A stretch of DNA of 64,000 nucleotides, taken from assembly GCA_030446775.1 (NCBI GenBank), contig JAUJMQ010000009.1, forward strand, positions 17,492 through 81,491. The letters run 5' to 3'. Source of the stretch: Egibacteraceae bacterium. Lineage in GTDB: Bacteria; Actinomycetota; Nitriliruptoria; Euzebyales; Egibacteraceae. The stretch's first letter is position 1; every line of letters begins with the position of its first letter. The notes below the pieces were generated by a model. It did no database searches. It worked only from the letters and a program-made list of their open reading frames with translations, and was not told the origin of the DNA. Made by a program: the position numbers and the translations under genes. Shown one piece after another: positions 29,456 to 38,945 of this stretch.

Positions 29456-29500
29456 CCCCGCTGTCCGCCCCCGGCTACGCCGCCCGGGCCGAGCGCTGAC
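29413..29500 (+). repeat. 44-bp tandem duplication across a stop codon
   Basis: 29413-29456 and 29457-29500 differ at one base (GAC versus TAC). The first copy encodes [13 protein letters not shown] and the stop of the PgpH-like gene. The second copy is outside that frame. Confidence 0.85.
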
Positions 29501-30727
29501 CCCGCCCGACCCCCTGGCGCCCGGGCCGGGCGCTGCGCTGCTGGGCGGGGTACGGGTGCTCGACCTGTCGCGCGTCCTGGCCGGGCCGTTGGCGACGATG
29601 ATCCTCGGCGACCTCGGCGCCGACGTCATCAAGGTCGAGCGACCCGCCGGCGGCGACGACACGCGAGCGTGGGGACCACCGTTTCTCACCGGCCCCGACG
29701 GCGAGCGCGGCGACGCCGCGTACTTCCTCGCCGTCAACCGTAACGACCGGTCGCTCACCCTGGACCTCGCCGACCCCGAGGGGCCGCGGTCGTCAGCGGC
29801 CTGGCGGCGGCGGCCGACGTCGTCGTCGAGAACTTCTTGCCGCGCCACCTGACGTCGCTGGGGCTGGAGGCGGTCCGCGAGGCGACGCCTGGAACCGTGT
29901 GGGTGTCGGTGCGGGGTGCGGGCGGTGACGGGCCGGCCGGCGCGCTGCCGGGCTACGACGCGATGGCGCAGGCCCGCGCAGGACTCATGGGCATCACCGG
30001 CCACCCGGAAACCGGACCGGTGAAGGTCGGCGTGGCGATCACCGACGTCGTCACCGGCCTGTACGCGGCGGTGGCGGCGCTCGCGGGGCTGTTGCGCCGC
30101 GGGGGTGAGGGCCACCGGGCTCCCCGGCTGGAGGTCGGGCTGCTCGAGGCGGCGGTCTCCACGCTGGTCAACCAGGCCGCGAACCACCTCGTCGGCGGCA
30201 TCGTGCCGGGGCCGGCCGGCAACGAGCACCCGAACATCGCCCCCTACGGGCCGGTGCGGTGCGCCGACCGCGACCTCGTCGTCGGAGCCGGCAACGACCG
30301 GCAGTTCGCCGCGCTGTGCCGGGCAGTCGGCCTCGCCCGTCTCTGCGACGACGGGCGGTTCGCGAGCAACGCCGGGCGCGTCGAGCACCGCGACGCGCTC
30401 GCGGCCGAGCTCGCCGCGGTGTTCACGGAGCGGACCGCCGACGCGTGGCGGACGGTGCTCGAAGACGCCGGCGTCCCCTGCGCGCCCGTCAACGCCGTGG
30501 ACGAAGTCTTCGCCGACCCGCACGTCCGGGCGGTGGACCTCGTCTCGACCGTCGAGCATCCGCTCGGAACGCTGCCGCTCGTCGGCTCGCCGCTGCGGGT
30601 CGACTCCCGGCGCCTGCAGGTGCGGCGCCCGCCTCCGACCCTGGGCCAGCACACCGGCGAGATCCTCCGCACGCTGGGCTTCGACGACACGCGGATCGCG
30701 GCCATGCGCGCTCGCGGCGCCTGCTGA
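29496..30727 (+). CDS. CaiB/BaiF-type (family III) CoA-transferase (one frameshift)
   Basis: About 410 codons. N-terminal part [36 protein letters not shown] (residues about 14-50) is diagnostic for the family. The frame shifts at about 29783-29790 (LADPEG to [15 protein letters not shown]) and then continues through [28 protein letters not shown] and [14 protein letters not shown] to the C-terminus. These enzymes move CoA between carboxylic acids in the cytosol; the acyl substrate is unknown. No good ATG/GTG precedes the conserved start; CTG 29496 overlapping the second copy of the 44-bp repeat, or GTG 29556, are candidates, so the start may also be damaged. Confidence 0.8.
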
Positions 30728-30790
30728 TGCCGGCGGGCGTGGCCGGCCCGGCCCCCGAGAGCCGGGGGCGACCGAACACGGCCGCCCCCG

Positions 30791-30869
30791 AGCCCGTCGG
30801 CGAGCCAGCACGCACCTCACACGCCGGGCGGCCTACCTCCAACGACTCCGTTCGGGAGACAGGCCCTAG
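30791..30869. repeat. Dispersed repeat R1, copy 2
   Basis: 30807-30869 matches 3401-3463 at 55 of 63 positions, no gaps. Its right end (CCCTAG) contains the stop codon of the minus-strand gene at 30866-30868. It lies between the CoA-transferase and the AOC-like gene, which converge. Confidence 0.7.
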
Positions 30870-31432
30870 TCCACGAGGTGGAACACGAACACGACGTCGG
30901 TGTCCTCGGGGTCGTCGCTGAACACCAGGTGCACCTCGCCCTCGGCGTCCTCGAACTCCCCCGTCCCGCCGGTGATCGCGAGCACCGAGCCGCCCGGCCC
31001 GTTCGGGAACGTCAGCGTGCCGGCGACCTCGATGTTGCCGCGACGGCGCAGCGTGAAGGTCGCGTCGCAGCGGAACCGCTCGAAGATGTCGGTGCAGCGG
31101 ACGGTGTCGTAGCCGAGCGGCCGGCGGCCGTCCCGGCTGCGCAGCCGCTCGGTGAACACGACGTAGTCGCCAGGGCTGAGGCCCGGCTCACCGGTGTCGA
31201 CCTCCTCGAACTGGTCCTCACGGCCGACCACGATCAGCCTGCGCGCCCCGTCGGGGGCCGCCGCAGCCGCCGCCCTGACGCTCGCCGCGGCGCTGCGCTG
31301 CGACGCCCCGCCGGCCGCCGGCTGCCCCCACCGGCCCTTGGTCGACTGCTGCGGCGCCGCCGTCGCCACGCTGCCCACAGCCATGCCGAGCACGGCCCCC
31401 ACGGCGACGACCCATACCACTGTCTTGCGCAT
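30866..31432 (-). CDS. Exported allene-oxide-cyclase-barrel-like protein
   Basis: 188 aa. Signal peptide MRKTVVWVVAVGAVLGMAVGSVATAA, cleaved near ATA-AP, followed by a low-complexity Ala/Ser/Gly linker and a beta-rich C-terminal domain: LSPGDYVVFTERLRS, FRCDATFTLRRRGNIEVAGTLTF, LAITGGTGEFEDAEGEV. The TGGTG(E/R)F...A.G motif is typical of dirigent/allene oxide cyclase barrels found in secreted actinobacterial proteins; function in bacteria is unclear. ATG 31432 has AAGGGGA 5 nt upstream. Its stop lies inside repeat R1. Confidence 0.75.
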   Translation of the reverse strand: MRKTVVWVVAVGAVLGMAVGSVATAAPQQSTKGRWGQPAAGGASQRSAAASVRAAAAAAPDGARRLIVVGREDQFEEVDTGEPGLSPGDYVVFTERLRSRDGRRPLGYDTVRCTDIFERFRCDATFTLRRRGNIEVAGTLTFPNGPGGSVLAITGGTGEFEDAEGEVHLVFSDDPEDTDVVFVFHLVD

Positions 31433-31586
31433 CCCGTCCCCTTTCGACGTTCACGTTCGAAGCGTCGGCCGCCGGCGCAGGATGCACGGCCGACAGCAAC
31501 GTGCCCCGGTATCCCGCCTGCGCCGCCAGCAGCGTCGGCCCTGCGCGCACCGACGGCAAGGGGCAATCTCACCGCACGCCGGGCGA

Positions 31587-31592
31587 TAGCCT
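31587..31592 (+). promoter_or_regulatory. -10 hexamer TAGCCT, leaderless start at 31600
   Basis: TAGCCT, then 7 nt, then GTG 31600. Confidence 0.5.
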
Positions 31593-31599
31593 CGCCCCC

Positions 31600-33843
31600 G
31601 TGGCGCACAACCGGGTCGACGTCGTCGAGGGCAACCTCGACGCCTGCCTGGACGAGCTCCGGCCGGCGGAGCGCCGGCTCGCGCCCGGCGAGCCGCTGAC
31701 CTCCGCCACCCGGCTGACCGCCGGCGACGCCGTGGCGCTGTTCACCGACCAGGTCCGCTCGCGCGTCCTCGACGTGGTCGCGCGCGAGCTCAAGGCCCGC
31801 GGCGAGAGCTACTACACGATCTCCAGCGCCGGCCACGAGAACAACGCAGTCATCGGCGCACTGCTGCGCACGACCGACCCCTGCTTCCTGCACTACCGCT
31901 CCGGCGCGTTGATGATGGCCCGCTCACGCCAGGCGCCGCGGGTCGACGGGGTACGCGACACGCTGCTGTCGTTGACCGCGTCCGCCGACGACCCGATCTC
32001 CCAGGGGCGCCACAAGGTCTGGGGCAGCGTCGAGCTGTGGGTGCCGCCGCAGACGAGCACGATCGCGTCGCACCTGCCCAAGGCGGTCGGTGCAGCCTTC
32101 GCGCACGCGCGGATGCGCCGGCTGGGGCTGCCCCGGCGGCTCCCCGACGACACCGTGTTCTGCTGCTCGTTCGGCGACGCCTCCGTCAACCACGCCACCG
32201 CGCTGTCGGGCATCAACGCCGCCCGTTACGCGTTTCGCCGCGGCAACCCCGTGCCGGTGCTGTTCGTCTGCGAGGACAACGGGGTCGGGATCTCGGTCGA
32301 CACCCCGCGCAGCTGGGTGGCCGCGACGTTCCGGGCGCTGCCCAACCTGCACTACGTCCGTGCCGACGGTGAGCTCGACGAGGTCTACGACGCCGTCGCC
32401 GGCGCGATCGACCGCTGCCGGACCGCGCGCGCCCCCGTGTTCGTGCACCTGCCGACGGTGCGGCTGTGGGGCCACGCCGGCAGCGACGTGGAGACGACCT
32501 ACCGGAGCCTGGCCGAAGTCTGCGCCGACGAGGCGCGCGACCCGATCGCACGCAACGCCCGGCGGCTGGTCGCCACGGGAGCCGCGACCCCCGGGCAGCT
32601 GCGCGACATCGTCGCCCGCACCCGCGCCGAGGTGCGCGCGGCCGCACCAGCGGCCGCGGCGACCCCCACGCTGAGCACCCGCGCTCAGGTCGTCGCGCCG
32701 CTCGCGCCCTACACCGAGGACCGTTGCCGCGCCGACGCCACCGCCACCGCGCCATCCGACGAGCGCGCCCGCCACTTCTCCGGCAACCTGCCCGAGCATG
32801 CGGCCGCCGCCCCACGGCGGACGCTCGCAGCCGCCATCAACGCGGCGCTGCGCGACGAGATGCTGCGCCGGCCCGAGATGGTGCTGTTCGGCGAGGACGT
32901 CGGCCGCAAGGGTGGCGTGTACCACGTCACCGCCGGGCTGCAGCAGGCGTTCGGAGCCGGGCGCGTGTTCGACACGCTGCTCGACGAGACGACCATCCTC
33001 GGCGTCGCGCAGGGCGCCGGGCTGCTGGGCCTGCTCCCGGTGCCCGAGATCCAGTACCTCGCCTACATCCACAACGCTCTGGACCAGCTGCGCGGCGAGG
33101 CCTGCTCGCTGTCGTTCTTCTCCAGCGGCCAGTTCACGAACCCGATGGTGGTGCGCGTCGCCGGCCTGGCCTACCAGAAGGGCTTCGGCGGGCACTTCCA
33201 CAACGACAACTCGATCGGGGCGTTGCGCGACATCCCCGGGCTGGTGCTGGCGGTGCCGTCGCGCGGCGACGACGCGGCGCGGATGCTGCGCGGCGCGCTC
33301 GCGCTGGCCAAGGTAGACGGGCGCGTCGTGTGCTTCCTGGATCCGATCGCGCTGTACCACGAGAAGGACCTGCACACCGCCGGCGACGGCGGCTGGCTGT
33401 GCGACTACCCGCCGCCGGGGTCGGCGCTGCTGCCCGGCGAGGTCGGCGTCCACGGCGGCGAGCCGGGCGCGGCCGCCGACCTGCTCGTCGTCACCTACGG
33501 CAACGGCGTGCGGATGTCGCTGCAGGCCGCGAGGCTGCTCGCGGAAGACCACGACGTCGCCGTGCGGGTGCTCGACCTGCGCTGGCTCAACCCGCTGCCG
33601 CTCGAGCAGGTCCGCGCGCACGCCGCCGACTGCGGGCGCGTGCTCGTCGCCGACGAGGCCCGCGCGACCGGCGGCGGGATCGCCGACGCAGTCGTCGCCG
33701 ACCTCGTCGAGCACGGCTTCCGAGGACCGGTCGGCTCGGTCCGTTCGGCCGTCAGCTACGTGCCGCTGGGGCCGGCCGGCGGCACGGTCCTGCTGTCGAC
33801 CGGCGACATCCGTGACGCGGCGATCCACCGCGTCAAGGCCTGA
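31600..33843 (+). CDS. 2-oxoacid dehydrogenase E1, alpha and beta subunits fused
   Basis: 747 aa. Residues about 55-370 are the E1-alpha TPP domain (SSAGHENNAVIGALLR; CSFGDASVNHATALSGINAA, a GD...N TPP/Mg motif; EDNGVGISVDTPR). Residues about 430-747 are E1-beta (EMVLFGEDVGRKGGVYHVTAGL; ETTILGVAQGAGLLG; C-terminal transketolase domain VLDLRWLNPLP). It would decarboxylate a branched-chain or related 2-oxoacid and pass the acyl group to an E2 lipoyl enzyme; no E2/E3 is nearby. Single-chain alpha-beta fusion is known in some bacteria. GTG 31600 follows a leaderless -10. Its end is 5 bp from the convergent Uma2 gene. Confidence 0.88.
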   Translation: MAHNRVDVVEGNLDACLDELRPAERRLAPGEPLTSATRLTAGDAVALFTDQVRSRVLDVVARELKARGESYYTISSAGHENNAVIGALLRTTDPCFLHYRSGALMMARSRQAPRVDGVRDTLLSLTASADDPISQGRHKVWGSVELWVPPQTSTIASHLPKAVGAAFAHARMRRLGLPRRLPDDTVFCCSFGDASVNHATALSGINAARYAFRRGNPVPVLFVCEDNGVGISVDTPRSWVAATFRALPNLHYVRADGELDEVYDAVAGAIDRCRTARAPVFVHLPTVRLWGHAGSDVETTYRSLAEVCADEARDPIARNARRLVATGAATPGQLRDIVARTRAEVRAAAPAAAATPTLSTRAQVVAPLAPYTEDRCRADATATAPSDERARHFSGNLPEHAAAAPRRTLAAAINAALRDEMLRRPEMVLFGEDVGRKGGVYHVTAGLQQAFGAGRVFDTLLDETTILGVAQGAGLLGLLPVPEIQYLAYIHNALDQLRGEACSLSFFSSGQFTNPMVVRVAGLAYQKGFGGHFHNDNSIGALRDIPGLVLAVPSRGDDAARMLRGALALAKVDGRVVCFLDPIALYHEKDLHTAGDGGWLCDYPPPGSALLPGEVGVHGGEPGAAADLLVVTYGNGVRMSLQAARLLAEDHDVAVRVLDLRWLNPLPLEQVRAHAADCGRVLVADEARATGGGIADAVVADLVEHGFRGPVGSVRSAVSYVPLGPAGGTVLLSTGDIRDAAIHRVKA

Positions 33844-33848
33844 TCGCC

Positions 33849-34412
33849 TCAGTCCTCGAGCGGTCCGAGCACATCGTCGACCGGCAGGCTCAGGCCGGGC
33901 ACCTCGGGCGACTCCAGCGTCTCGCCCCGGCGCAGCAGCCGCGGCGCCGGGTAGCGCCCGGACTCCAGGCGGTGGACCTCGATCCGGTCGGCGTCGAGGT
34001 CGACGTACCAGTACTCGGGCACCCCGAAGCGCTCGTAGACCTCCCGCTTGCGCACGAGCTCGAGCCGGCGCGTCGAGGGCGACGACACCTCGACGACGAC
34101 GTCAGGCGCCGAACGCACGAACTTCTCGGTGAGCTTGGCTGCGTGCTCGCTGCGCACGAGCAGGACGTCGGGCTTGAGGACGGTGCGGTCGTCGAAGTAG
34201 ACGTCGGTCGGTGCCGGGTAGACCTTGCCGCCGTGCTCCTCGACCCAGGCGAACAGCCGAGCCGACACGCGCATCACGACGTCCTGGTGGCGCAGCCGGG
34301 GCGCGGGCGTCACGATGAGCTCGCCGTCGATGAGCTCGCGACGCAGGTTGTCGTCCGGGAACCGCGCGAGGTCGTCGTAGGTGTAGAGCGGGACCGGAGC
34401 CTGCGTCGCCAT
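33849..34412 (-). CDS. Uma2-family (PD-(D/E)XK-like) protein, copy 1
   Basis: 187 aa. Uma2/DUF820 fold: YTYDDLARFPDDNLRRELIDGELIVTPAP, LKPDVLLV (the Asp of the nuclease-like site), VVVEVSSPSTRRLEL(V)..K (Glu and Lys of D..ExK), YERFGVPEYWYVDLDADRIEV. Structure predicts a restriction-endonuclease fold, but the biological role is unknown. AGGAGG sits 6 nt before ATG 34412. It shares most of these blocks with the gene at 46838-47401. Confidence 0.85.
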   Translation of the reverse strand: MATQAPVPLYTYDDLARFPDDNLRRELIDGELIVTPAPRLRHQDVVMRVSARLFAWVEEHGGKVYPAPTDVYFDDRTVLKPDVLLVRSEHAAKLTEKFVRSAPDVVVEVSSPSTRRLELVRKREVYERFGVPEYWYVDLDADRIEVHRLESGRYPAPRLLRRGETLESPEVPGLSLPVDDVLGPLED

Positions 34413-34599
34413 GGAAGGCCTCCTTGCCGCCGATGTGAGGACGAACCGTCTCCATCGTGCGCCATGCCCTGCAGGATGCGGGCACGCCGGCCGGCAACGG
34501 TGGCCGGGACGACGTGCCCTGTGGAACCGCGATGCCTGCGCTACCTGCGCCGACCGGGCCTGGCGAGACACCGGTCGGGATCGCCCGGCCCGCCGGGGG

Positions 34600-34797
34600 T
34601 TACGAGGCGTCGGCGCCGCGGTCCACGACGCGCACCATCCCGCCGGCAGGGTAGATGTTGGACTCGTGGCCGTCGTCCCAGGCCACAGCCAGCTCCAGCG
34701 GCTGCTCGCTGAGCAGGGCCTTCACCGATCCCCTGCGAACCTGCGCCCCGACCTGGTTGCTGTTGATCTCGATCACGTCACCGACGTGGATGTCCAT
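34600..34797 (-). CDS. DUF1918 protein
   Basis: 65 aa. DUF1918 small SH3-like barrel found in actinobacteria: MDIHVGDVIEINSNQVGAQVRRG, ELAVAWDDGHESNIYPAGG, VRVVD. Function unknown; the fold is often described as nucleic-acid or protein binding. AAGGAGG lies 7-8 nt before the ATG, and a TACCGT -10 is at 34831-34836, giving a short normal leader, unlike the leaderless genes nearby. Confidence 0.85.
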   Translation of the reverse strand: MDIHVGDVIEINSNQVGAQVRRGSVKALLSEQPLELAVAWDDGHESNIYPAGGMVRVVDRGADAS

Positions 34798-34830
34798 TGT
34801 CCTTGGCCTCCTTTCGCGCGCGCGAACCCG

Positions 34831-34836
34831 ACGGTA
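34831..34836 (-). promoter_or_regulatory. -10 hexamer TACCGT of the DUF1918 gene
   Basis: TACCGT on the minus strand, 33 nt before ATG 34797, which has its own ribosome-binding site. Confidence 0.4.
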
Positions 34837-34904
34837 CCCCTTGGCGGCCCGCTCTCATCGGGCACGCCTGACGCGTGTCACCGTCGAACGGCACCGCATC
34901 CGAC

Positions 34905-35792
34905 TCAATCGTCGTCGTTGTCGTCATTGCCGTCGTCGCCGACGTTCACGCCTCCCATCAGGGCGTTGACGCTGACGTTGACGACGGGCGCGTCCTCGGC
35001 GACGTCCGCGGCGCGGATGGTGTCGTCCACCCCCCGGCCGCCCATGATCGCGAGCCCGCCGAGGTTCACGTCCGTCCCGGGCCGCACCAGGATGTCGACC
35101 CCGCCCATGACGGCCACCCCGTCGATGGTGACCTCGTCGCCCGGCCGCAGGTCGCGCAGGTCGATCTCGGCTCCCCCCATGAGCGTCGCCACGTCGACCT
35201 CTCCACCGGCGTCGCGTACCTGCTGGGTGCTGATCTCGGTGCCGCCCATGACGGCGCCGGCGTCGGGAACCCCGCCGACGCCCATGACGAGGAAGCCGAG
35301 CGCCACCGCGAGGCCGACCGCCGGGCGCGGCACGCGGCGCCACGGGGACGGCCGCGTCGCGGCGGGCTCGGTCGAGCGCGGCGGCTGCGGGGGCGGCTCG
35401 GACTGCTCGACCTCCGGCAGGTCGGCGACGACCGCATCGAGCTCTTCCCGCGTCCGGGCGTCCAGCGCCAAGGCCAGCCGCTCGCCGAACTCCTCCAGTG
35501 TCAGCGTGTCGTCGACCACCGCCTGGCGCAGGCGGTCTTGGACCTGGTTCCGCTCGGCGTCGCCGATGCGCTGGCCGGCCGGCACGGCGGCGGCCCGCGC
35601 CCCGGCCCGCGGCGCTGCGGAGGGAGGCCGGCCCGCGCGAGGGTGCCCCTGGGTGTCCGCCGGGGTGGCGGGCCGCTGCGCCGGCAGCGGCCGGGCCGCC
35701 GCCGGGGCGTCGGTCAGCGGCGGCAGCGGACCGGCCCGCTCGCCGTCCAAGACCCTCCCCCGGGGGTCGTCACGGCCATCGCGCCCGCCCAT
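34905..35792 (-). CDS. DUF1707 protein with LiaF-like C-terminal MGG repeats
   Basis: 295 aa. N-terminal 70 residues are Pro/Ala-rich. Residues about 75-125 are a DUF1707 domain (IGDAERNQVQDRLRQAVVDDTLTLEEFGERL split at the middle), then a Pro-rich linker and one TM (VGLAVALGFLVMGVGGV), then a cell-wall-active-antibiotics-response (LiaF/DUF2154) beta-helix part with five MGG repeats (VMGGTEI, LMGGAEI, VMGGVDI, IMGGRG, LMGGVNV) and an Asp-rich end. Such proteins sit in the membrane and sense envelope stress. ATG 35792 has GACAAT 7 nt upstream. Confidence 0.8.
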   Translation of the reverse strand: MGGRDGRDDPRGRVLDGERAGPLPPLTDAPAAARPLPAQRPATPADTQGHPRAGRPPSAAPRAGARAAAVPAGQRIGDAERNQVQDRLRQAVVDDTLTLEEFGERLALALDARTREELDAVVADLPEVEQSEPPPQPPRSTEPAATRPSPWRRVPRPAVGLAVALGFLVMGVGGVPDAGAVMGGTEISTQQVRDAGGEVDVATLMGGAEIDLRDLRPGDEVTIDGVAVMGGVDILVRPGTDVNLGGLAIMGGRGVDDTIRAADVAEDAPVVNVSVNALMGGVNVGDDGNDDNDDD

Positions 35793-35799
35793 GGGAGTG

Positions 35800-35805
35800 A
35801 TTGTC
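35800..35805 (-). promoter_or_regulatory. -10 hexamer GACAAT of the DUF1707 gene
   Basis: GACAAT on the minus strand, 7 nt before ATG 35792. Confidence 0.4.
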
Positions 35806-35860
35806 GCAGACCCGACGTCGCGTGTGGGTCCGTCCCCGGCGTCCGCCACGTGCGGTGGTG

Positions 35861-37429
35861 TCACCCGGGCAGGCGGAAGTCCAGGTCCGCGGCCACGTCG
35901 TCGACGTCCATCTGCGCCTTCTGCAGCTTCCCGGCGTAGTCCCAGTTCATGGCCTGCCAGCGGGTGAACTGGTCGAGGACCCAGATCCCCGACTGGCGGC
36001 TGCCGTTGCCCGACTTGCCGTTGCCGCCGAAGGGCAGGTGCGCCTCCGCGCCGGACGTCGAGTTGTTGACGCTGACCATCCCCGCGGTGACCCGCTCCCG
36101 GAAGCGGAACGCGTGCCTGGGGTCGTTGGTGTAGATCGACGACGACAGCCCGTAGCCGTGCCCGTTGGCGAGCTCCATCGCCTCGTCGAAGTCGCCGAAC
36201 GACGCGACGCCGACGATCGGCCCGAACGTCTCCGTGCGGTACAGCTCGTCCTTGGCCGTGACCCCGTCGACGATGGTCGGGTGGTAGTACAGGCCCTTCG
36301 CGGGGTCGCCGACGAACCCGTGGCGCGGGTTGTCGGGGGTGATGCGGCCGCGCCCCGTCGAGCCGTGGACGGTGTGGTGGCCTTCGATCAGGCCGAGCCA
36401 GTCGACGAAGCGGTCGGCGAACTTCTCCGAGATCATCGGCCCGTACAGGACGTCGGTGGTCGGGTCGCCGATCGCGGCGGCCTCGGTTCGCGCGACGAAG
36501 CGCGCCAAGAAGTCGTCGTGGACCGACTCGGCCACGATGACGGTGCCCAGCGACGTGCAGCGCTGGCCGGCGGTGCCGAAGCCGGAGAACAGCGCCCCCT
36601 CCGCGGCGAGGTCGAGGTCGGCGTCGGGCATGACGACGAGCGGGTTCTTGCCGCCGAGCTCCAGGCACGGCTGCTGCAGGTGGCGGCCGCACAGCTCGCC
36701 GATCTTCGCGCCCACCGCGGAGGACCCGGTGAACCCCACCTTGTCGACCAGCCCCGCCTCGATCGCCTGCTCGAGGCCGGCGAAGGTGGTCGAGCCGTCG
36801 GCCTGGACGGTGTTGAGCACGCCGTCGGGCAGCCCGCCGGCGCAGAACAGCTCGGTGAGCGCGTCACCGAGCGCGGGCGCGTAGTCGGCCGGCTTCCACA
36901 CCACGGCGTTGCCGCACAGCAGCGCCGGCACGAGGTACCACGACGGCACGGCGACGGGGAAGTTGCCGGCGGTGATGATGGCGGCGACCCCCACGGGGGT
37001 GCGGAACGTGAACAGCTGCTTGTCGCGCATCTCGCTGGGGACGGTCTGGCCGTACAGCCGCCGGCCCTCACCGAGGAAGAAGTTGCAGGTGTCGATGATC
37101 TCCTGCACCTCGCCGAGCGACTCGGCGTACGGCTTGCCGATCTCGCGGGTCACGAGCCGGGCCAGCGCCTCGGCGTTGGACTCGACCAGCCGTCCGATCT
37201 GCTGGATCGCGCGGCCGCGCACCGGCGCGGGGGTCGCGGCCCAGCCCGCCTGCGCCCGCCTGGCGGCGCGGCAGGCCTCGACGAAGGTCGGCGCGTCTGC
37301 CAGGGCCACCTCCGCGACGACGTCGTCGAGGTCGGCGGGGTTGGTCGACGTCAGCCGCCCACCGGGCCCCGGGGCTCCGGGAGCGGTAGTCGGGCGCCCG
37401 TCGATCAGGGAGGCGATGGTGCGGCTCAT
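35861..37429 (-). CDS. Aldehyde dehydrogenase, probable 2-aminoadipate 6-semialdehyde dehydrogenase
   Basis: 522 aa NAD(P)-dependent ALDH. FTGSSAVGAKIG (cofactor loop), ELGGKNPLVV (general-base Glu), GTAGQRCTS (catalytic Cys) and LPFGGNGKSGNG are intact. The neighbouring gene upstream, 33 bp away on the same strand, encodes lysine 6-aminotransferase, whose product is exactly a 2-aminoadipate semialdehyde, so this enzyme most likely oxidises it to 2-aminoadipate (inference from context). ATG 37429. Confidence 0.85.
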   Translation of the reverse strand: MSRTIASLIDGRPTTAPGAPGPGGRLTSTNPADLDDVVAEVALADAPTFVEACRAARRAQAGWAATPAPVRGRAIQQIGRLVESNAEALARLVTREIGKPYAESLGEVQEIIDTCNFFLGEGRRLYGQTVPSEMRDKQLFTFRTPVGVAAIITAGNFPVAVPSWYLVPALLCGNAVVWKPADYAPALGDALTELFCAGGLPDGVLNTVQADGSTTFAGLEQAIEAGLVDKVGFTGSSAVGAKIGELCGRHLQQPCLELGGKNPLVVMPDADLDLAAEGALFSGFGTAGQRCTSLGTVIVAESVHDDFLARFVARTEAAAIGDPTTDVLYGPMISEKFADRFVDWLGLIEGHHTVHGSTGRGRITPDNPRHGFVGDPAKGLYYHPTIVDGVTAKDELYRTETFGPIVGVASFGDFDEAMELANGHGYGLSSSIYTNDPRHAFRFRERVTAGMVSVNNSTSGAEAHLPFGGNGKSGNGSRQSGIWVLDQFTRWQAMNWDYAGKLQKAQMDVDDVAADLDFRLPG

Positions 37430-37462
37430 GGCGGCTCTTTCGGCTCGGTGCGGGGGAATCGT

Positions 37463-38809
37463 CTAGGCGGTGGCGAGGCCGGCGGGAGCGCGCGACAGCA
37501 CCCGGTCCAGGGCGTCACACGCGGAGGCCAGCTCGTCTGCGGACACCGCAAGCGACGGCCGGAAGCGGATGCCGCGCTCACCGCAGGCGAGCATGAGCAC
37601 CCCCTCGTCGGATCGCAAGCGCGCCTGCACGTCGTCCCGGACGGTTGCCGAGGGCAGGTCGATCGCGCACATCAGCCCGCGTCCGCGGGGGTTGGACACC
37701 AGGCCCGGGTACGTCGCCGCCAGGTCCTGCAGCCGCTCGACGAGCCGCGATCCCAGCCTGGCCGCCGCGACGACCAGGTCGTCGCCCTCGATGACCTCCA
37801 GGATGCGCCTCGCTCGCACCATGTCGGTGAGGTTGCCGCCCCACGTGGAGTTGATCCGCGACGACACGGCGAAGACGTTGTCCGTGACCTCGTCGACCCG
37901 GCCCCCGGCCATGATCCCGCAGACCTGGGTCTTCTTGCCGAACGCGACGACGTCGGGGGCGACCCCCAGCTGCTGGTAGGCCCAGGCCGTGCCCGTCAGA
38001 CCCATGCCGGTCTGCACCTCGTCGAGGACGAACAGCGCGTCATGCTGCCGGCACAGGTCCTGCATGGCCTGGAGGAACTCGGCCCGCAGGTGGTTGTCGC
38101 CCCCCTCCCCCTGGATCGGCTCGGCCACGAAGCAGGCGATGTCGTCGGGGTGACGGGCGAAGGCCTCCCGGGCGGCGGCCAGCGCCCGCTCCTCGGCGGC
38201 CTGGACCTCGGTCATGTGCTCGTGCAACGGGTGGTGCACCGCCGGCACCGGGATGCGCGGCCAGTCGAAGACCGGGAACAGCGCGGTCTTGATCGGGTCG
38301 GTGTTGGTCAGCGACAGCGTGTAGCCGGTGCGGCCGTGGAAGGCGCGGGTCAGGTGCAGCACCTTGGTGCCGAGGGAGCCGTCGCGTCCGTGCGCCGCGT
38401 TGTGGCGGCGCTTCCAGTCGAATGCGACCTTCAGCGCGTTCTCCACGGCGGGCCCCCCGCCCTCGATGAAGAACAGGTGCGGCAGGGCCGGGTCCCCCAG
38501 CACCCGGCTGAAGACCTCGACGAACTCCGCGTAGTGCGTCGTGTAGACGTCGGTGGTCGCCGGCTTGTTCACCGCGACCTCGGTCAGGGTCGCCAGGAAC
38601 CCGGCGTCTCCCACGAGGCCGGGATGGTTCATTCCCAGCGGCGAAGAGGCGTAGAAGGTGAACATATCGAGGTAGCGGGTGCCGTCGCGCGCGTCGACGA
38701 GGTACGAGCCGGACGACTTCGCCGTGTCCAGCACCATGTCGAGGCCGTCGACGAGGAGGTGGCGGCGCAGCACGTCGTGGACTGCAGCGGGCGGGATCGC
38801 GGCGCTCAT
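37463..38809 (-). CDS. lat: L-lysine 6-transaminase
   Basis: 448 aa class III PLP aminotransferase. LAT signature LDTAKSSGSYLVDARDGTRYLDMFTFYASSPLGMNHP (residues about 27-63; split here only for recognition), FIEGGGPAVENALKVAFDW, EPIQGEGGDNH, VLDEVQTGMGLTG and the PLP lysine in FGKKTQV. It transfers the epsilon-amino group of lysine to 2-oxoglutarate. AGGA precedes ATG 38809. It forms an operon with the downstream ALDH and diverges from an Lrp-type regulator. Confidence 0.92.
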   Translation of the reverse strand: MSAAIPPAAVHDVLRRHLLVDGLDMVLDTAKSSGSYLVDARDGTRYLDMFTFYASSPLGMNHPGLVGDAGFLATLTEVAVNKPATTDVYTTHYAEFVEVFSRVLGDPALPHLFFIEGGGPAVENALKVAFDWKRRHNAAHGRDGSLGTKVLHLTRAFHGRTGYTLSLTNTDPIKTALFPVFDWPRIPVPAVHHPLHEHMTEVQAAEERALAAAREAFARHPDDIACFVAEPIQGEGGDNHLRAEFLQAMQDLCRQHDALFVLDEVQTGMGLTGTAWAYQQLGVAPDVVAFGKKTQVCGIMAGGRVDEVTDNVFAVSSRINSTWGGNLTDMVRARRILEVIEGDDLVVAAARLGSRLVERLQDLAATYPGLVSNPRGRGLMCAIDLPSATVRDDVQARLRSDEGVLMLACGERGIRFRPSLAVSADELASACDALDRVLSRAPAGLATA

Positions 38810-38945
38810 CGGTCCTCCAGCGGCTCTGGGCGGGCACTCGGGCGGGGTTGCGAGGGCGCGGTAGCCGGCTGCTCAGTGTCGGCGTTGGACGCCGCCGGCG
38901 CACCGCGCGAACCGTCGATGCTCGCGCGTCGGGGGGACGGTCCGT

